Shown: positions 1 to 6,661, counted from the first letter of the stretch. The stretch: 10,003 nucleotides of DNA from a bacterium (GCA_021820025.1 JAKAEF010000028.1:1-10003); one strand, 5' to 3'. Made by a program: numbers and translations. Notes: generated by a model from the sequence alone, not told the origin.

Positions 1-2
1 TT

Positions 3-446
3 CCGATCTCAGAATTTGTAACTGAAGAACAGGTCCAATTTGGAGCTAGCCTTTTTGCACGAGCACTTTTGCTTCGTTATATGGCTCAAGGTATAAATCC
101 TATAACTTTGCCTATAAACACATTTTTACAAAATGTTGGAGATATAGTTAGAGAAGCTAGCCATGGAGAACGTCATCCAATTCCTCAAGGTGAAGATGAT
201 GAAATTTTTAATGCACTTAGAGGAAAGCCAGCTACATTCTATTGGGAAGTTTTAGGACAAGTTCCAGAAATAGCAAAATTTGTTGGACGAAATGATAAAG
301 CTTTTACTGATGATGTAGTATTAAGACTTAGACATATATCTTTGGCAGATAATAGTCCACGATTAGAGTTACCAGCAAATGTTGCAATTCCAGCAATTTT
401 ACAAAGATTTGGCATGCTTCCACCACGTCTTCAACGAGAGCAATAA
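3..446 (+). CDS. Unrecognised protein, C-terminal part (5' end outside window)
   Basis: The reading frame is open from the first complete codon at base 3 to the TAA at 444-446, so this is the last 147 residues of a gene that begins before the window. A TTG at 69 and an ATG at 81 lie inside the open frame, with no promoter or ribosome-binding site before them, so they are unlikely starts. I do not recognise the family. The visible part has no obvious membrane segment or signal peptide. It looks mostly helical and soluble, with a charged middle (GEDDEIFNALRGKP) and a proline-containing end (MLPPRLQREQ). Base composition matches the neighbouring genes, so nothing suggests recent transfer. The thyA promoter follows within a few bases of the stop, so this gene ends its own transcription unit or reads through into thyA. 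No function is proposed. Confidence 0.75.
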   Translation, partial: PISEFVTEEQVQFGASLFARALLLRYMAQGINPITLPINTFLQNVGDIVREASHGERHPIPQGEDDEIFNALRGKPATFYWEVLGQVPEIAKFVGRNDKAFTDDVVLRLRHISLADNSPRLELPANVAIPAILQRFGMLPPRLQREQ

Positions 447-452
447 TTCCTC

Positions 453-481
453 TTGCAACAGTTTTAATTCTTTGCTACCTT
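453..481 (+). promoter_or_regulatory. Promoter of thyA-folA (very short or no leader)
   Basis: TTGCAA (453-458) and TACCTT (476-481) are separated by 17 bases, and TGC just before the -10 gives an extended -10 element. The ATG of thyA begins 10 bases after the -10, so the predicted transcript starts at about 487-491, at or within a few bases of the start codon. The only Shine-Dalgarno-like bases (AGG, 482-484) would lie upstream of the expected transcription start. Confidence 0.55.
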
Positions 482-490
482 AGGTAAGCA

Positions 491-1447
491 ATGAAGACTT
501 CACATACTCATCCAGAATATCAATATCTTAATTTACTCCAAGAAGTTTTAGACACAGGAATTAAAAATATAGATCGTGGAACAGGTGCTGTTAGTTATTC
601 TGTTTTTGGAAGACAAACAAGATACGATTTATCAAAAGGGTTTCCACTTTTAACCACAAAAAAAGTCTACTGGAAGGGTGTTTTGCACGAGTTATATTGG
701 TTTATGTCCGGGCAAAACAACATTAAATATTTGGTTGATAACAATGTGCATATTTGGGATGATTATCCATTTAAAATTTACAAAGAAAAAAATCCAAAAG
801 AAACAATGACCAAAGATGAATTTATAGAAAAAATTCATACAGATGAAGCATTTGCTAAAAAGTGGGGAGTTTTGCCAAAAATTTATGGAGAATCATGGAG
901 AAGTTGGCCAACAAGAACTAATAGAACAATAGATCAATTAGGCTGGGTAATTAAAGAGTTACAAGAAGATCCAGATGCAAGAAATTTAATTGTTACTTCA
1001 TGGAATCCTGAATACTTGTATACCATGGCAACATTTGAAGATGCATCTAGATTTCCAATTTGTCACAACATGTATCAAGTAAGCCAAAAGGGCGGTAAAT
1101 TGTATTTGCAGTTGTATCAAAGAAGTGCAGATTTATTTTTGGGAGTTCCATTTAATATTGCTAGTTATGCGTTACTTACAATAATTTTGGCAAAAATAAC
1201 TGGATATGAGCCGGGTGAATTTGTGCATACATTTGGAGATGCACATATTTATGAAAATCATATTGAGCAAGTTAAAGAACAATTAGCAAGAAAACCAAAA
1301 GCATTTCCAACAGTAACATTAGATAGTTCTGTTACAAGTCTTAATACATTTACTCCAGATAAAGTAGAACTTCTTAATTATGATCCATATCCAACGTTAA
1401 AAGGCGAATTAACAGTTGCCGGAGGTCTTTTTCAAAAACAAAAATAA
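491..1447 (+). CDS. thyA: Thymidylate synthase (ThyA type)
   Basis: This enzyme methylates dUMP to dTMP in the cytoplasm, using methylene-tetrahydrofolate as both carbon donor and reductant and releasing dihydrofolate. The 318 residues cover the whole ThyA fold. YGESWRSW lies near 132-139. The nucleophile Cys191 sits in FPICHNMYQ, followed by QRSAD (210-214), the GVPFNIASYALL stretch with Asn222, and the dUMP-binding His252 and Tyr254 in DAHIY. A lysine- and glutamate-rich segment at about 95-125 matches the variable insert of longer ThyA proteins. The phosphate-binding arginine pair that is usually RR appears as ARN (163-165), so only the first arginine is kept. An in-frame TAA at 485-487 blocks any upstream start and fixes ATG 491. 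The stop codon shares one base with the folA start, so the two genes are probably translated together. The identification is secure. Confidence 0.97.
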   Translation: MKTSHTHPEYQYLNLLQEVLDTGIKNIDRGTGAVSYSVFGRQTRYDLSKGFPLLTTKKVYWKGVLHELYWFMSGQNNIKYLVDNNVHIWDDYPFKIYKEKNPKETMTKDEFIEKIHTDEAFAKKWGVLPKIYGESWRSWPTRTNRTIDQLGWVIKELQEDPDARNLIVTSWNPEYLYTMATFEDASRFPICHNMYQVSQKGGKLYLQLYQRSADLFLGVPFNIASYALLTIILAKITGYEPGEFVHTFGDAHIYENHIEQVKEQLARKPKAFPTVTLDSSVTSLNTFTPDKVELLNYDPYPTLKGELTVAGGLFQKQK

Positions 1448-1929
1448 TGAGAATTTCTGCTATTGCTGCAATTGGTGAAAATAGGGAATTAGGAAAAAAT
1501 AATCAGTTGTTATGGCATATTCCAGGAGAGTTAAAACGGTTTAAAGAAATAACCACAGGACATCCAATTATTATGGGGAGAAAAACTTATGAGTCAATTG
1601 GTCGAGTTTTACCCGATAGAACAAATATTATTATTTCAAAAAATCCAGAAATTAAAGTTGAAGGAGCGATTATTGTAGATTCTTTAGAAAAAGCAATTGA
1701 TGTTGCAAAAAGCAAACCGGGAGGAGACAGTGAAATATTTATTATTGGTGGAGCGCAAATTTTCTCTCATGCATTGTCTATGACAGACAGGTTATATTTA
1801 ACCTTAGTGCATAAAGCATTTGAAGCAGATGTGTATTTTCCGGAATATCCAATGTTTACAAAAATAATTGATAGAGAAGATATGCAAGGTCCTGAATTTA
1901 ACTATAGCTTCTTAACTGTGGAGAAGTAA
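1447..1929 (+). CDS. folA: Dihydrofolate reductase
   Basis: DHFR reduces the dihydrofolate released by ThyA back to tetrahydrofolate with NADPH, closing the thymidylate cycle. The 160 residues match the usual family length. The N-terminal strand is ISAIAAIGENRELG. The substrate-pocket acid is Glu28 in LLWHIPGELKRFK, equivalent to Asp27 of the E. coli enzyme. The NADPH-binding segments are MGRKTYESIGRVLPDR (about 43-58) and the IFIIGGAQIF strand and glycine pair near 97-106. ATG 1447 overlaps the thyA TAA as TAATG. There is no Shine-Dalgarno at the right distance (a GGAGG near 1421 is too far away), so initiation probably depends on ribosomes finishing thyA. Having both enzymes in one operon supports a complete methylene-tetrahydrofolate-dependent dTMP pathway rather than the flavin-dependent ThyX route. 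Confidence 0.96.
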   Translation: MRISAIAAIGENRELGKNNQLLWHIPGELKRFKEITTGHPIIMGRKTYESIGRVLPDRTNIIISKNPEIKVEGAIIVDSLEKAIDVAKSKPGGDSEIFIIGGAQIFSHALSMTDRLYLTLVHKAFEADVYFPEYPMFTKIIDREDMQGPEFNYSFLTVEK

Positions 1930-1996
1930 TTTAGCCTCTTTTTCTCATAGGTCCAAAAAACAATTGATAGATTGCAAAAACTATATTTTCTAATTT

Positions 1997-2055
1997 TTGC
2001 CAAAATGCGTTTTTGTGCATAACTAGATTGTAGCTTCCAAAATGCACTTTGGCAA
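1997..2055. repeat. Long imperfect inverted repeat upstream of guaB
   Basis: The 17-base arms at 1997-2013 (TTGCCAAAATGCGTTTT) and 2039-2055 (AAAATGCACTTTGGCAA) are complementary at 15 of 17 positions, and one of the two mismatches is a G-U pair in + strand RNA. The loop is 25 bases. CCAAAATGC also occurs as a direct repeat at 2000-2008 and 2037-2045. No T-run follows on either strand, so a standard intrinsic terminator is unlikely. The repeat ends 8 bases before the guaB -35, so it could be an operator or a 3' stabilising hairpin of thyA-folA mRNA. The rest of this 168-base gap shows no gene. Confidence 0.7.
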
Positions 2056-2063
2056 GCATAAAC

Positions 2064-2092
2064 TTGACAGAAAATATGCTTCATAGTAAACT
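2064..2092 (+). promoter_or_regulatory. Promoter of guaB-guaA (predicted leaderless)
   Basis: A perfect -35 TTGACA (2064-2069) is followed after 17 bases by TAAACT (2087-2092), which matches the -10 consensus at 4 of 6 positions. Only five bases separate the -10 from the guaB ATG at 2098, so transcription would start at about the A of the start codon. Confidence 0.62.
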
Positions 2093-2097
2093 TAACT

Positions 2098-3246
2098 ATG
2101 GAGAACGTGACTACACCAAATTTTCCTCTAGGCTTAACTTTTGATGACATTTTATTGTTGCCGAATTACTCTGACTTTTCCCGCTCTGACATTTCTTTAG
2201 AAACAAAGTTATCAAAAAATATTACCCTTAAAATTCCGTTAGTCTCATCTCCCATGGATACCGTAACCGAGGCAGAACTCGCTATAGCTTTGGGTAAAAT
2301 TGGTGGGTTTGGCTTTATTCATAGAAACTTAACTATAGAAGACCAGGCAATTGAGGTTGCAAAGGTTGTTGAATCTGGTTTGCCAGCCGGAGCAGCAGTT
2401 GGAGCTTCAAAAGGCTTTGAAGATAGAGTAAAGGCATTAGTTGAGGCTGGAGTTTCTGTACTTTTAGTAGATAGTGCTCATGGCTATGCTAAAAATGTTT
2501 TAGAAACTATTAGCTTTATTAAAAAAACCTATCCAAAAGTAGATGTTATAGGAGGCAGTATTGCAACCGCAGGTGGTGCTAAGGCATTAATTAAAGCCGG
2601 AGCAGATGGTTTACGTGTTGGTATGGGACCTGGAGCAATTTGTACAACCAGAATTATCTCTGGAATGGGAGTTCCACAAATTACAGCTCTTTTAAGTATA
2701 GTTCCAGTTGCAAAAGAAGCCGGAGTTCCGGTTATTGCAGATGGAGGCATTAAATATTCTGGAGATATGGTAAAAGCATTAGCAGTTGGAGCAAATACGG
2801 TTATGATGGGAGGCTTTTTTGCCGCAACCAGAGAAGCTCCAGGTAAAAAAGTAATGCTTCCGAAAAATCAGGTTCCACGACGTTTCCAAAGTATTTTCCA
2901 AAAAGATAAAGAAGAATACGAATTTAAAGAATATAGAGGAATGGGTTCTGTTGGAGCAATGAAAAAAGGTGCAGAAATAAAATCAGAAGATGAATTCCAT
3001 GGCAAGACATATAAAGATAGAGTGCTTGTTGCAGAAGGAGTAGAAGGATTGGTTCCTGTTAAGGGAAGTGTACAAGATGTTGTAGAACAAGCATTGGGTG
3101 GAATTCGATCAGGACTTTACTATGTAGGTTCTAAAAACTTTACAGAATTGGTAGAAAAAGCACAATTTATTCATATTACTCAGGCATCTTTAACAGAAAG
3201 TCATCCACATGACGTTTTAATTACTAATCCAGGCGAAAATTATTAA
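2098..3246 (+). CDS. guaB: IMP dehydrogenase lacking CBS domains
   Basis: IMP dehydrogenase oxidises IMP to XMP with NAD+, the committed step to guanine nucleotides. The 382-residue protein starts with the typical GLTFDDILLLPN (12-23). It goes straight from HRNLTIEDQ (75-83) to the barrel strand around VDSAHG (124-129), skipping the roughly 110-residue CBS pair of standard bacterial enzymes. The catalytic loop is GPGAICTTR with Cys182 (Ser of the usual GPGSICTT is Ala). The IMP phosphate site ADGGIKYSGD (214-223), the flap start YRGMGSVGAM (279-288) and the C-terminal ESHPHDV (367-373) are present. Odd points are Ser in GSIAT where Asn is usual, about 15 extra residues before the flap, and no clear Arg-Tyr dyad in the flap (KDRV near 306-309 instead of DRYF). 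GMP reductase is the alternative, but the flap motif, the C-terminus and guaA two bases downstream favour GuaB. Confidence 0.9.
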   Translation: MENVTTPNFPLGLTFDDILLLPNYSDFSRSDISLETKLSKNITLKIPLVSSPMDTVTEAELAIALGKIGGFGFIHRNLTIEDQAIEVAKVVESGLPAGAAVGASKGFEDRVKALVEAGVSVLLVDSAHGYAKNVLETISFIKKTYPKVDVIGGSIATAGGAKALIKAGADGLRVGMGPGAICTTRIISGMGVPQITALLSIVPVAKEAGVPVIADGGIKYSGDMVKALAVGANTVMMGGFFAATREAPGKKVMLPKNQVPRRFQSIFQKDKEEYEFKEYRGMGSVGAMKKGAEIKSEDEFHGKTYKDRVLVAEGVEGLVPVKGSVQDVVEQALGGIRSGLYYVGSKNFTELVEKAQFIHITQASLTESHPHDVLITNPGENY

Positions 3247-3248
3247 AT

Positions 3249-4775
3249 ATGATAGTTGTTGTTGATTTTGGCGGACAAACAGCTCACTTAATTACACGCC
3301 GACTAAAAGAACTCGGTAGTCCTGCAGCGCTTGTAACTCCAGAAAATGCAATTGCTTTTATTCAAAAAGAAAAACCTCAAGGAATTATTTTATCTGGTGG
3401 ACCAATGTCTGTGTACGAAAACGGTGCACCAACTGTTGATCCTGCATTGTTTTCTCTTCCTGTTCCATCTTTAGATATTTGTTATGGACTGCAATTACGA
3501 TCTTATTTGCTTAAAGGAAAAGTAGTTTCTGGAACAAAAGAATATGGACCTGTTCATTTAACAATTACCAATCATGATTCACCAATTACAAAAGATTTAC
3601 CAAAAGAGGCAACAGTTTGGATGAGTCATGGAGATAGTGTTTTATCTATGCCAAAGAATTTTAAAATTATTGGATCAAGTGATACTGTTCCATATGCATT
3701 TGTTGTTGATGATATTCATAAACAATATGGACTGCAATTTCATCCGGAAATTGAGCATACAGAAATTGGTATGCAAATTCTTAAAAATTTTATAGAAATT
3801 TGTGGCATTAAAACAAAAGAATTTTCTCACAACCCAGAAGAAATGATAGAACATATAAAACAAACAGTTGGTAAAAAACATGTTATTGGTGCTGTAAGTG
3901 GAGGAGTGGATTCTACAGTTGCAGCAACACTAGTTGCAAAAGCAATTGGCAATCAATTTACTCCTGTATTTGTAGATAATGGTTTGATGCGTCCTGATGC
4001 AGTAGTTTCTGTTAAGAATCTGTTTAAGCGATTTGGAATTACTCCGGTAATAGTAGAAGTACAAAAAGAAATGTTAAAAAGATTAAAAGGAGTAACAGAC
4101 AGTGAAGAAAAGAGAAAAATTATTGGAAATTTTTATGTAGAAGTTTTTGAACAAGAAATGGCAAAATTAGTAAAAAAAGATGCAGATGTAGCATTTTTAC
4201 TGCAAGGAACAATTTACTCAGATGTTATTGAAAGTCAGGGAACAAAACATGCCTCAAAAATAAAGTCTCATCATAATGTGGGAGGATTGCCCGAGCATAT
4301 GAAATTGGCATTACTAGAACCCCTTCGAGAATTATATAAAGATGAAGTACGAGCATTGGGAAGGAAGATTGGTTTACCGGAAGAGTTTGTTATGAAACAA
4401 CCATTCCCAGGTCCTGGTTTTGCCGTAAGAATTAGAGGAGAAGTAACAGAAGAAAGACTAGAGCAAGAAAAACACGCAGATGCGATTGTTTTGGAAGAAT
4501 TAAAAAAAGCAGGGTGGTTAGACAAAGTATTTATTTCTTTTCCGGTTATGACAGATGCATATTCTACAGCTGTTAAAGGGGATGGAAGATTTTTTGGGGA
4601 AGTGGTTGCACTTAGAGTAATAGAATCAAAAGACATTATGAGTTCTACATGGGCAAAACTACCATATGAATTATTGCAAACAATCTCTTCTAGAATTGTA
4701 AATGAAGTTCCAAAGATTTCACGAGTAGTTTACGATATTTCTACAAAACCTCCAGCCACCATGGAGTGGGAATAA
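3249..4775 (+). CDS. guaA: GMP synthase (glutamine-hydrolysing)
   Basis: GuaA aminates XMP to GMP using ATP and ammonia released from glutamine, directly following the GuaB step. The 508-residue protein is complete. The class I glutamine amidotransferase domain (1 to about 185) has DFGGQTAHLI at the N-terminus, GIILSGGPMSVYENG (45-59), the nucleophile Cys78 in ICYGLQ, and the His165/Glu167 pair in QFHPEIEHT. The ATP pyrophosphatase domain has the PP-loop SGGVDSTV (217-224). The C-terminal dimerisation domain carries PFPGPGFAVRIRGE and ends with the family signature KPPATMEWE. One unusual residue is Asp76 where the nucleophile elbow normally has Gly (LGICYG becomes LDICYG). The gene starts two bases after the guaB stop with no Shine-Dalgarno sequence, so it depends on the guaB transcript and probably on translational coupling. 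The identification is secure. Confidence 0.97.
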   Translation: MIVVVDFGGQTAHLITRRLKELGSPAALVTPENAIAFIQKEKPQGIILSGGPMSVYENGAPTVDPALFSLPVPSLDICYGLQLRSYLLKGKVVSGTKEYGPVHLTITNHDSPITKDLPKEATVWMSHGDSVLSMPKNFKIIGSSDTVPYAFVVDDIHKQYGLQFHPEIEHTEIGMQILKNFIEICGIKTKEFSHNPEEMIEHIKQTVGKKHVIGAVSGGVDSTVAATLVAKAIGNQFTPVFVDNGLMRPDAVVSVKNLFKRFGITPVIVEVQKEMLKRLKGVTDSEEKRKIIGNFYVEVFEQEMAKLVKKDADVAFLLQGTIYSDVIESQGTKHASKIKSHHNVGGLPEHMKLALLEPLRELYKDEVRALGRKIGLPEEFVMKQPFPGPGFAVRIRGEVTEERLEQEKHADAIVLEELKKAGWLDKVFISFPVMTDAYSTAVKGDGRFFGEVVALRVIESKDIMSSTWAKLPYELLQTISSRIVNEVPKISRVVYDISTKPPATMEWE

Positions 4776-4802
4776 GTTAGCCTCAAATTTACTGCTATAG
4801 GT

Positions 4803-4831
4803 TTGATTTAAGAATTTTTTAATGTTATAAT
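4803..4831 (+). promoter_or_regulatory. Promoter of the 462-residue gene (predicted leaderless)
   Basis: TTGATT (4803-4808), a 17-base spacer and a perfect TATAAT (4826-4831) preceded by TG at 4823-4824 make an extended -10 promoter. The ATG at 4840 begins nine bases after the -10, so the mRNA should start at about 4837-4840. There is no Shine-Dalgarno sequence. This is the best-matching promoter in the window for a leaderless start. Confidence 0.72.
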
Positions 4832-4839
4832 CCTGCTTT

Positions 4840-6228
4840 ATGTCAGCACAAACAGAAAAGATTGGTCCGATTAATCATAGAATGAGCATAAGAAGATTGG
4901 TTCCTCTTGAGGCAATTGATGGGGAGCATGTCTGGATTTCTCCACGAATAATTGGCAATGATCGTTTGGCAACATTTCTTACAAACCCATTTTTTTTTAT
5001 TCGTAATGCTTGCTTTGCTGTTGGTGAACATCTCTCTTACGAACAAATATTTGTTTCTCCCAATTTTGCAGAGGAAATGGTAAGAAGAAGAGCAATTTTG
5101 CGACCGGCAACAGTTGATATGAATAGAGCTCATCTGACATTACATTTAAATGAACCTCTTATTGTTGGAGAAGCAAGTGAAGCTAGAGCATATACCGTTG
5201 TCTCAACAAAAGGTTCTGGAGAAACAAGAGAAGATGTATATGTACGAGCAAACCGTCTTTCAGAAGGAAAAGTTAGTGAAAGTGACAATCATGCTAACGC
5301 AATGCAAACATATAGAGACTATTTGCTTACCAGTAGTCCCGATCCTGAGGGTTATTTTGGCAGGGAATCAAGAGAACAAGAAATGTTTGTGCAAGAAGTG
5401 TTACGGTTGGTTGGCGTAAGAGTAAGTCATGTACAAGCAGTAGTGCCTTTTAGAAAAGTTGAATTTGCCGAGTGGCTTGAAGAAACAATGAGTACTTTAC
5501 CGGGTAGCCCTTACCCTGCTATAGAAATGTTAGCTAAAGTAAGACAAGATGGAAGATTTGGTCCAGAACAAATTACTCGACTTGGGACCATGAGATATGA
5601 ATCAATGATTAGTGCTCCAGATAAGGGAGATAGATACGGAAAAATTGAAACATTACAAATGAATGCAAGAGCATTTTTAGCAGAAATTAAAGCAAAAGGA
5701 GAGCAAGTTTTTAGAAAAGAATATAATTTTGTAGAGCCAAATTTAGTACGTGCTCTTGAAGCAATTGCTGCAGGAAACGCAACTATGGGAAATTATATGG
5801 TATATCTTGGACTAGAAATTCAGCTGGCTGCATTTAATTTTGGTAGATCTTTATGGGCTTCTGGTAATCTACTTGGAAGCAGACTTGTTGTTGATGATCC
5901 TTCAATAATACAAAATTATGGATTGGTTGCTACTATGCATGATTTTGAGGAAAAATTACGTGACAAATCAGAGATAAGGGTAAGACGAGAAGATGCAGAT
6001 TCTTATTTGCGTCATTTTAGAAGATGTTTTATGGAAGGCCCAGCAATTCATATTTTACGTAACATGGTGGGTGCTGCTCTTCCAGGAGAATATATGGAAA
6101 CAGAGCCTTTTCATCGACTTATTGATAGAGGGTTTCAGCATGGTTTTTATCCTCAATGGAATGAAAGAATAGTTAAAGCAATGCAGTTTGATGTACAAAG
6201 ACTGTTTCTGCAATATATGGCTGCATAG
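4840..6228 (+). CDS. Unrecognised 462-residue soluble protein
   Basis: I do not recognise this family. The protein is 462 residues long with no signal peptide and no convincing membrane helix; the most hydrophobic stretches, around 44-62 and 317-335, are short and interrupted by polar residues. Residues 15-130 contain alternating hydrophobic patches and look rich in strands, while about 150-462 looks mainly helical. The middle and end are rich in arginine and in aromatic residues. Single Cys residues at 58 and 396 are not arranged as a metal site, and I see no nucleotide-binding loop or catalytic signature. An in-frame TAA at 4828-4830 rules out an upstream start and ATG 4840 is the first ATG. 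M15 is a possible internal start but has no ribosome-binding site. The gene has its own promoter between guaA and a small gene, so co-function with purine synthesis is not implied. It is certainly coding; its function is unknown. Confidence 0.85.
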   Translation: MSAQTEKIGPINHRMSIRRLVPLEAIDGEHVWISPRIIGNDRLATFLTNPFFFIRNACFAVGEHLSYEQIFVSPNFAEEMVRRRAILRPATVDMNRAHLTLHLNEPLIVGEASEARAYTVVSTKGSGETREDVYVRANRLSEGKVSESDNHANAMQTYRDYLLTSSPDPEGYFGRESREQEMFVQEVLRLVGVRVSHVQAVVPFRKVEFAEWLEETMSTLPGSPYPAIEMLAKVRQDGRFGPEQITRLGTMRYESMISAPDKGDRYGKIETLQMNARAFLAEIKAKGEQVFRKEYNFVEPNLVRALEAIAAGNATMGNYMVYLGLEIQLAAFNFGRSLWASGNLLGSRLVVDDPSIIQNYGLVATMHDFEEKLRDKSEIRVRREDADSYLRHFRRCFMEGPAIHILRNMVGAALPGEYMETEPFHRLIDRGFQHGFYPQWNERIVKAMQFDVQRLFLQYMAA

Positions 6229-6288
6229 TTTATTTTTTCTCAAAGTTATCTCCTGTAAAAAAGTCATACGTAACTCTTTACATTCACT

Positions 6289-6297
6289 TGCTATACC
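6289..6297 (+). promoter_or_regulatory. Possible extended -10 promoter of the 87-residue gene
   Basis: TGC followed by TATACC (6292-6297) resembles the extended -10 elements before thyA and rpsB, but no good -35 lies 16-18 bases upstream. TTTACA at 6277-6282 is too close. If used, the transcript would start near 6304 and leave a leader of about 23 bases, just enough to carry the strong ribosome-binding site. Confidence 0.35.
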
Positions 6298-6310
6298 TTT
6301 TCAAGACATA

Positions 6311-6321
6311 AAAGGGGGTGA
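6311..6321 (+). promoter_or_regulatory. Very strong Shine-Dalgarno sequence
   Basis: AAAGGGGGTGA matches the full 11-base complement of the usual 16S rRNA 3' end (AAAGGAGGTGA) at 10 positions, and the eleventh could still form a G-U pair. It lies five bases before ATG 6327. It decides the start in favour of 6327, because the in-frame GTG at 6318 lies inside it. No other gene in the window has anything as strong. Confidence 0.8.
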
Positions 6322-6326
6322 GAAAA

Positions 6327-6590
6327 ATGGCTTTTGCAGAACAATTTGAGTCGCATAGTGATGATATATTAAGTAGTTTTTCTCTTAGTGAACAAATTCA
6401 TACAATTACTGATGTTATAGATAGTCCATTTAAAACAAGAAGATTGGCAGAATCACAAGGATTAGGACAATATTCAGATGAGACATTACATGTACATTAT
6501 GTAAATAATAAGCGCAATACCAACAGTTTTATGACATGTTGCATGGGAAAAAATAATTTCAGAGCAGCAAGTGCAACAGGCAATCTTTAG
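6327..6590 (+). CDS. Unrecognised 87-residue protein
   Basis: This small protein (MAFAEQFESH at the start, ASATGNL at the end) matches no family I know. The N-terminal half is acidic and probably helical, with serine-rich SDDILSSFSLSEQ (about 10-22). The C-terminal half is more basic and polar, with a Cys pair in FMTCCMGK and an asparagine-rich NNKRNTN run. There is no signal peptide, membrane helix or coiled coil. Coding status rests on an excellent Shine-Dalgarno sequence at good spacing, an uninterrupted frame, and a location between two transcription units with a possible promoter of its own. The strength of the start signal suggests high expression, which is inference. It could be a lineage-specific abundant small protein or a small regulator. 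I see no toxin, antitoxin or peptide-precursor signature that would justify a more specific name. Confidence 0.68.
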   Translation: MAFAEQFESHSDDILSSFSLSEQIHTITDVIDSPFKTRRLAESQGLGQYSDETLHVHYVNNKRNTNSFMTCCMGKNNFRAASATGNL

Positions 6591-6598
6591 TGGGAGAA

Positions 6599-6629
6599 GG
6601 GGAAGATAAACCCCAAAAGGCAATTTGCC
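6599..6629. repeat. Two small dyads between the 87-residue gene and glyA
   Basis: GGGG (6599-6602) and CCCC (6611-6614) could form a short hairpin just after the small gene. They are followed by the near-perfect DNA palindrome GGCAATTTGCC (6619-6629), which ends three bases before the glyA -35. There is no T-run, so termination is doubtful. The palindrome is a plausible operator for glyA. Confidence 0.4.
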
Positions 6630-6632
6630 CTC

Positions 6633-6661
6633 TTGACAATAGATACGCTATTTTTTATAGT
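6633..6661 (+). promoter_or_regulatory. Promoter of glyA (very short leader)
   Basis: A perfect TTGACA (6633-6638), a 17-base spacer and TATAGT (6656-6661) form the closest consensus promoter in the window. The glyA ATG is 15 bases after the -10, leaving a predicted leader of about 6-8 bases, too short for a normal Shine-Dalgarno interaction. Confidence 0.78.

Noticed and set aside
1964..1987. TTGATA with TATATT as an extra promoter after folA
   Set aside because: The spacer is only 12 bases, too short for a sigma-70 type promoter.
1902..2150. Minus-strand 82-codon open frame covering the gap before guaB
   Set aside because: It overlaps the ends of folA and guaB and the promoter, has no start signal, and its composition reflects AT-rich antisense sequence.
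4783..4820. Possible intrinsic terminator after guaA (TCAAA/TTTGA stem followed by a T-run)
   Set aside because: The stem is only five AT-rich pairs with a 14-base loop, the T-run is nine bases away, and it overlaps the next promoter.
4843..5419. Other-frame ORFs within the start of the 462-residue gene
   Set aside because: The main frame is continuous with a strong promoter at its ATG; the alternatives lack start signals and are rich in residues typical of out-of-frame AT-rich DNA.
6233..6276. AGTTA/TAACT hairpin between the 462-residue gene and the small gene as a terminator
   Set aside because: It is only a five-base AT-rich stem with a loop of over 20 bases and no T-run.
6318..6326. GTG start for the small protein, three codons upstream
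   Set aside because: The GTG is part of the Shine-Dalgarno sequence serving ATG 6327, which has better spacing.
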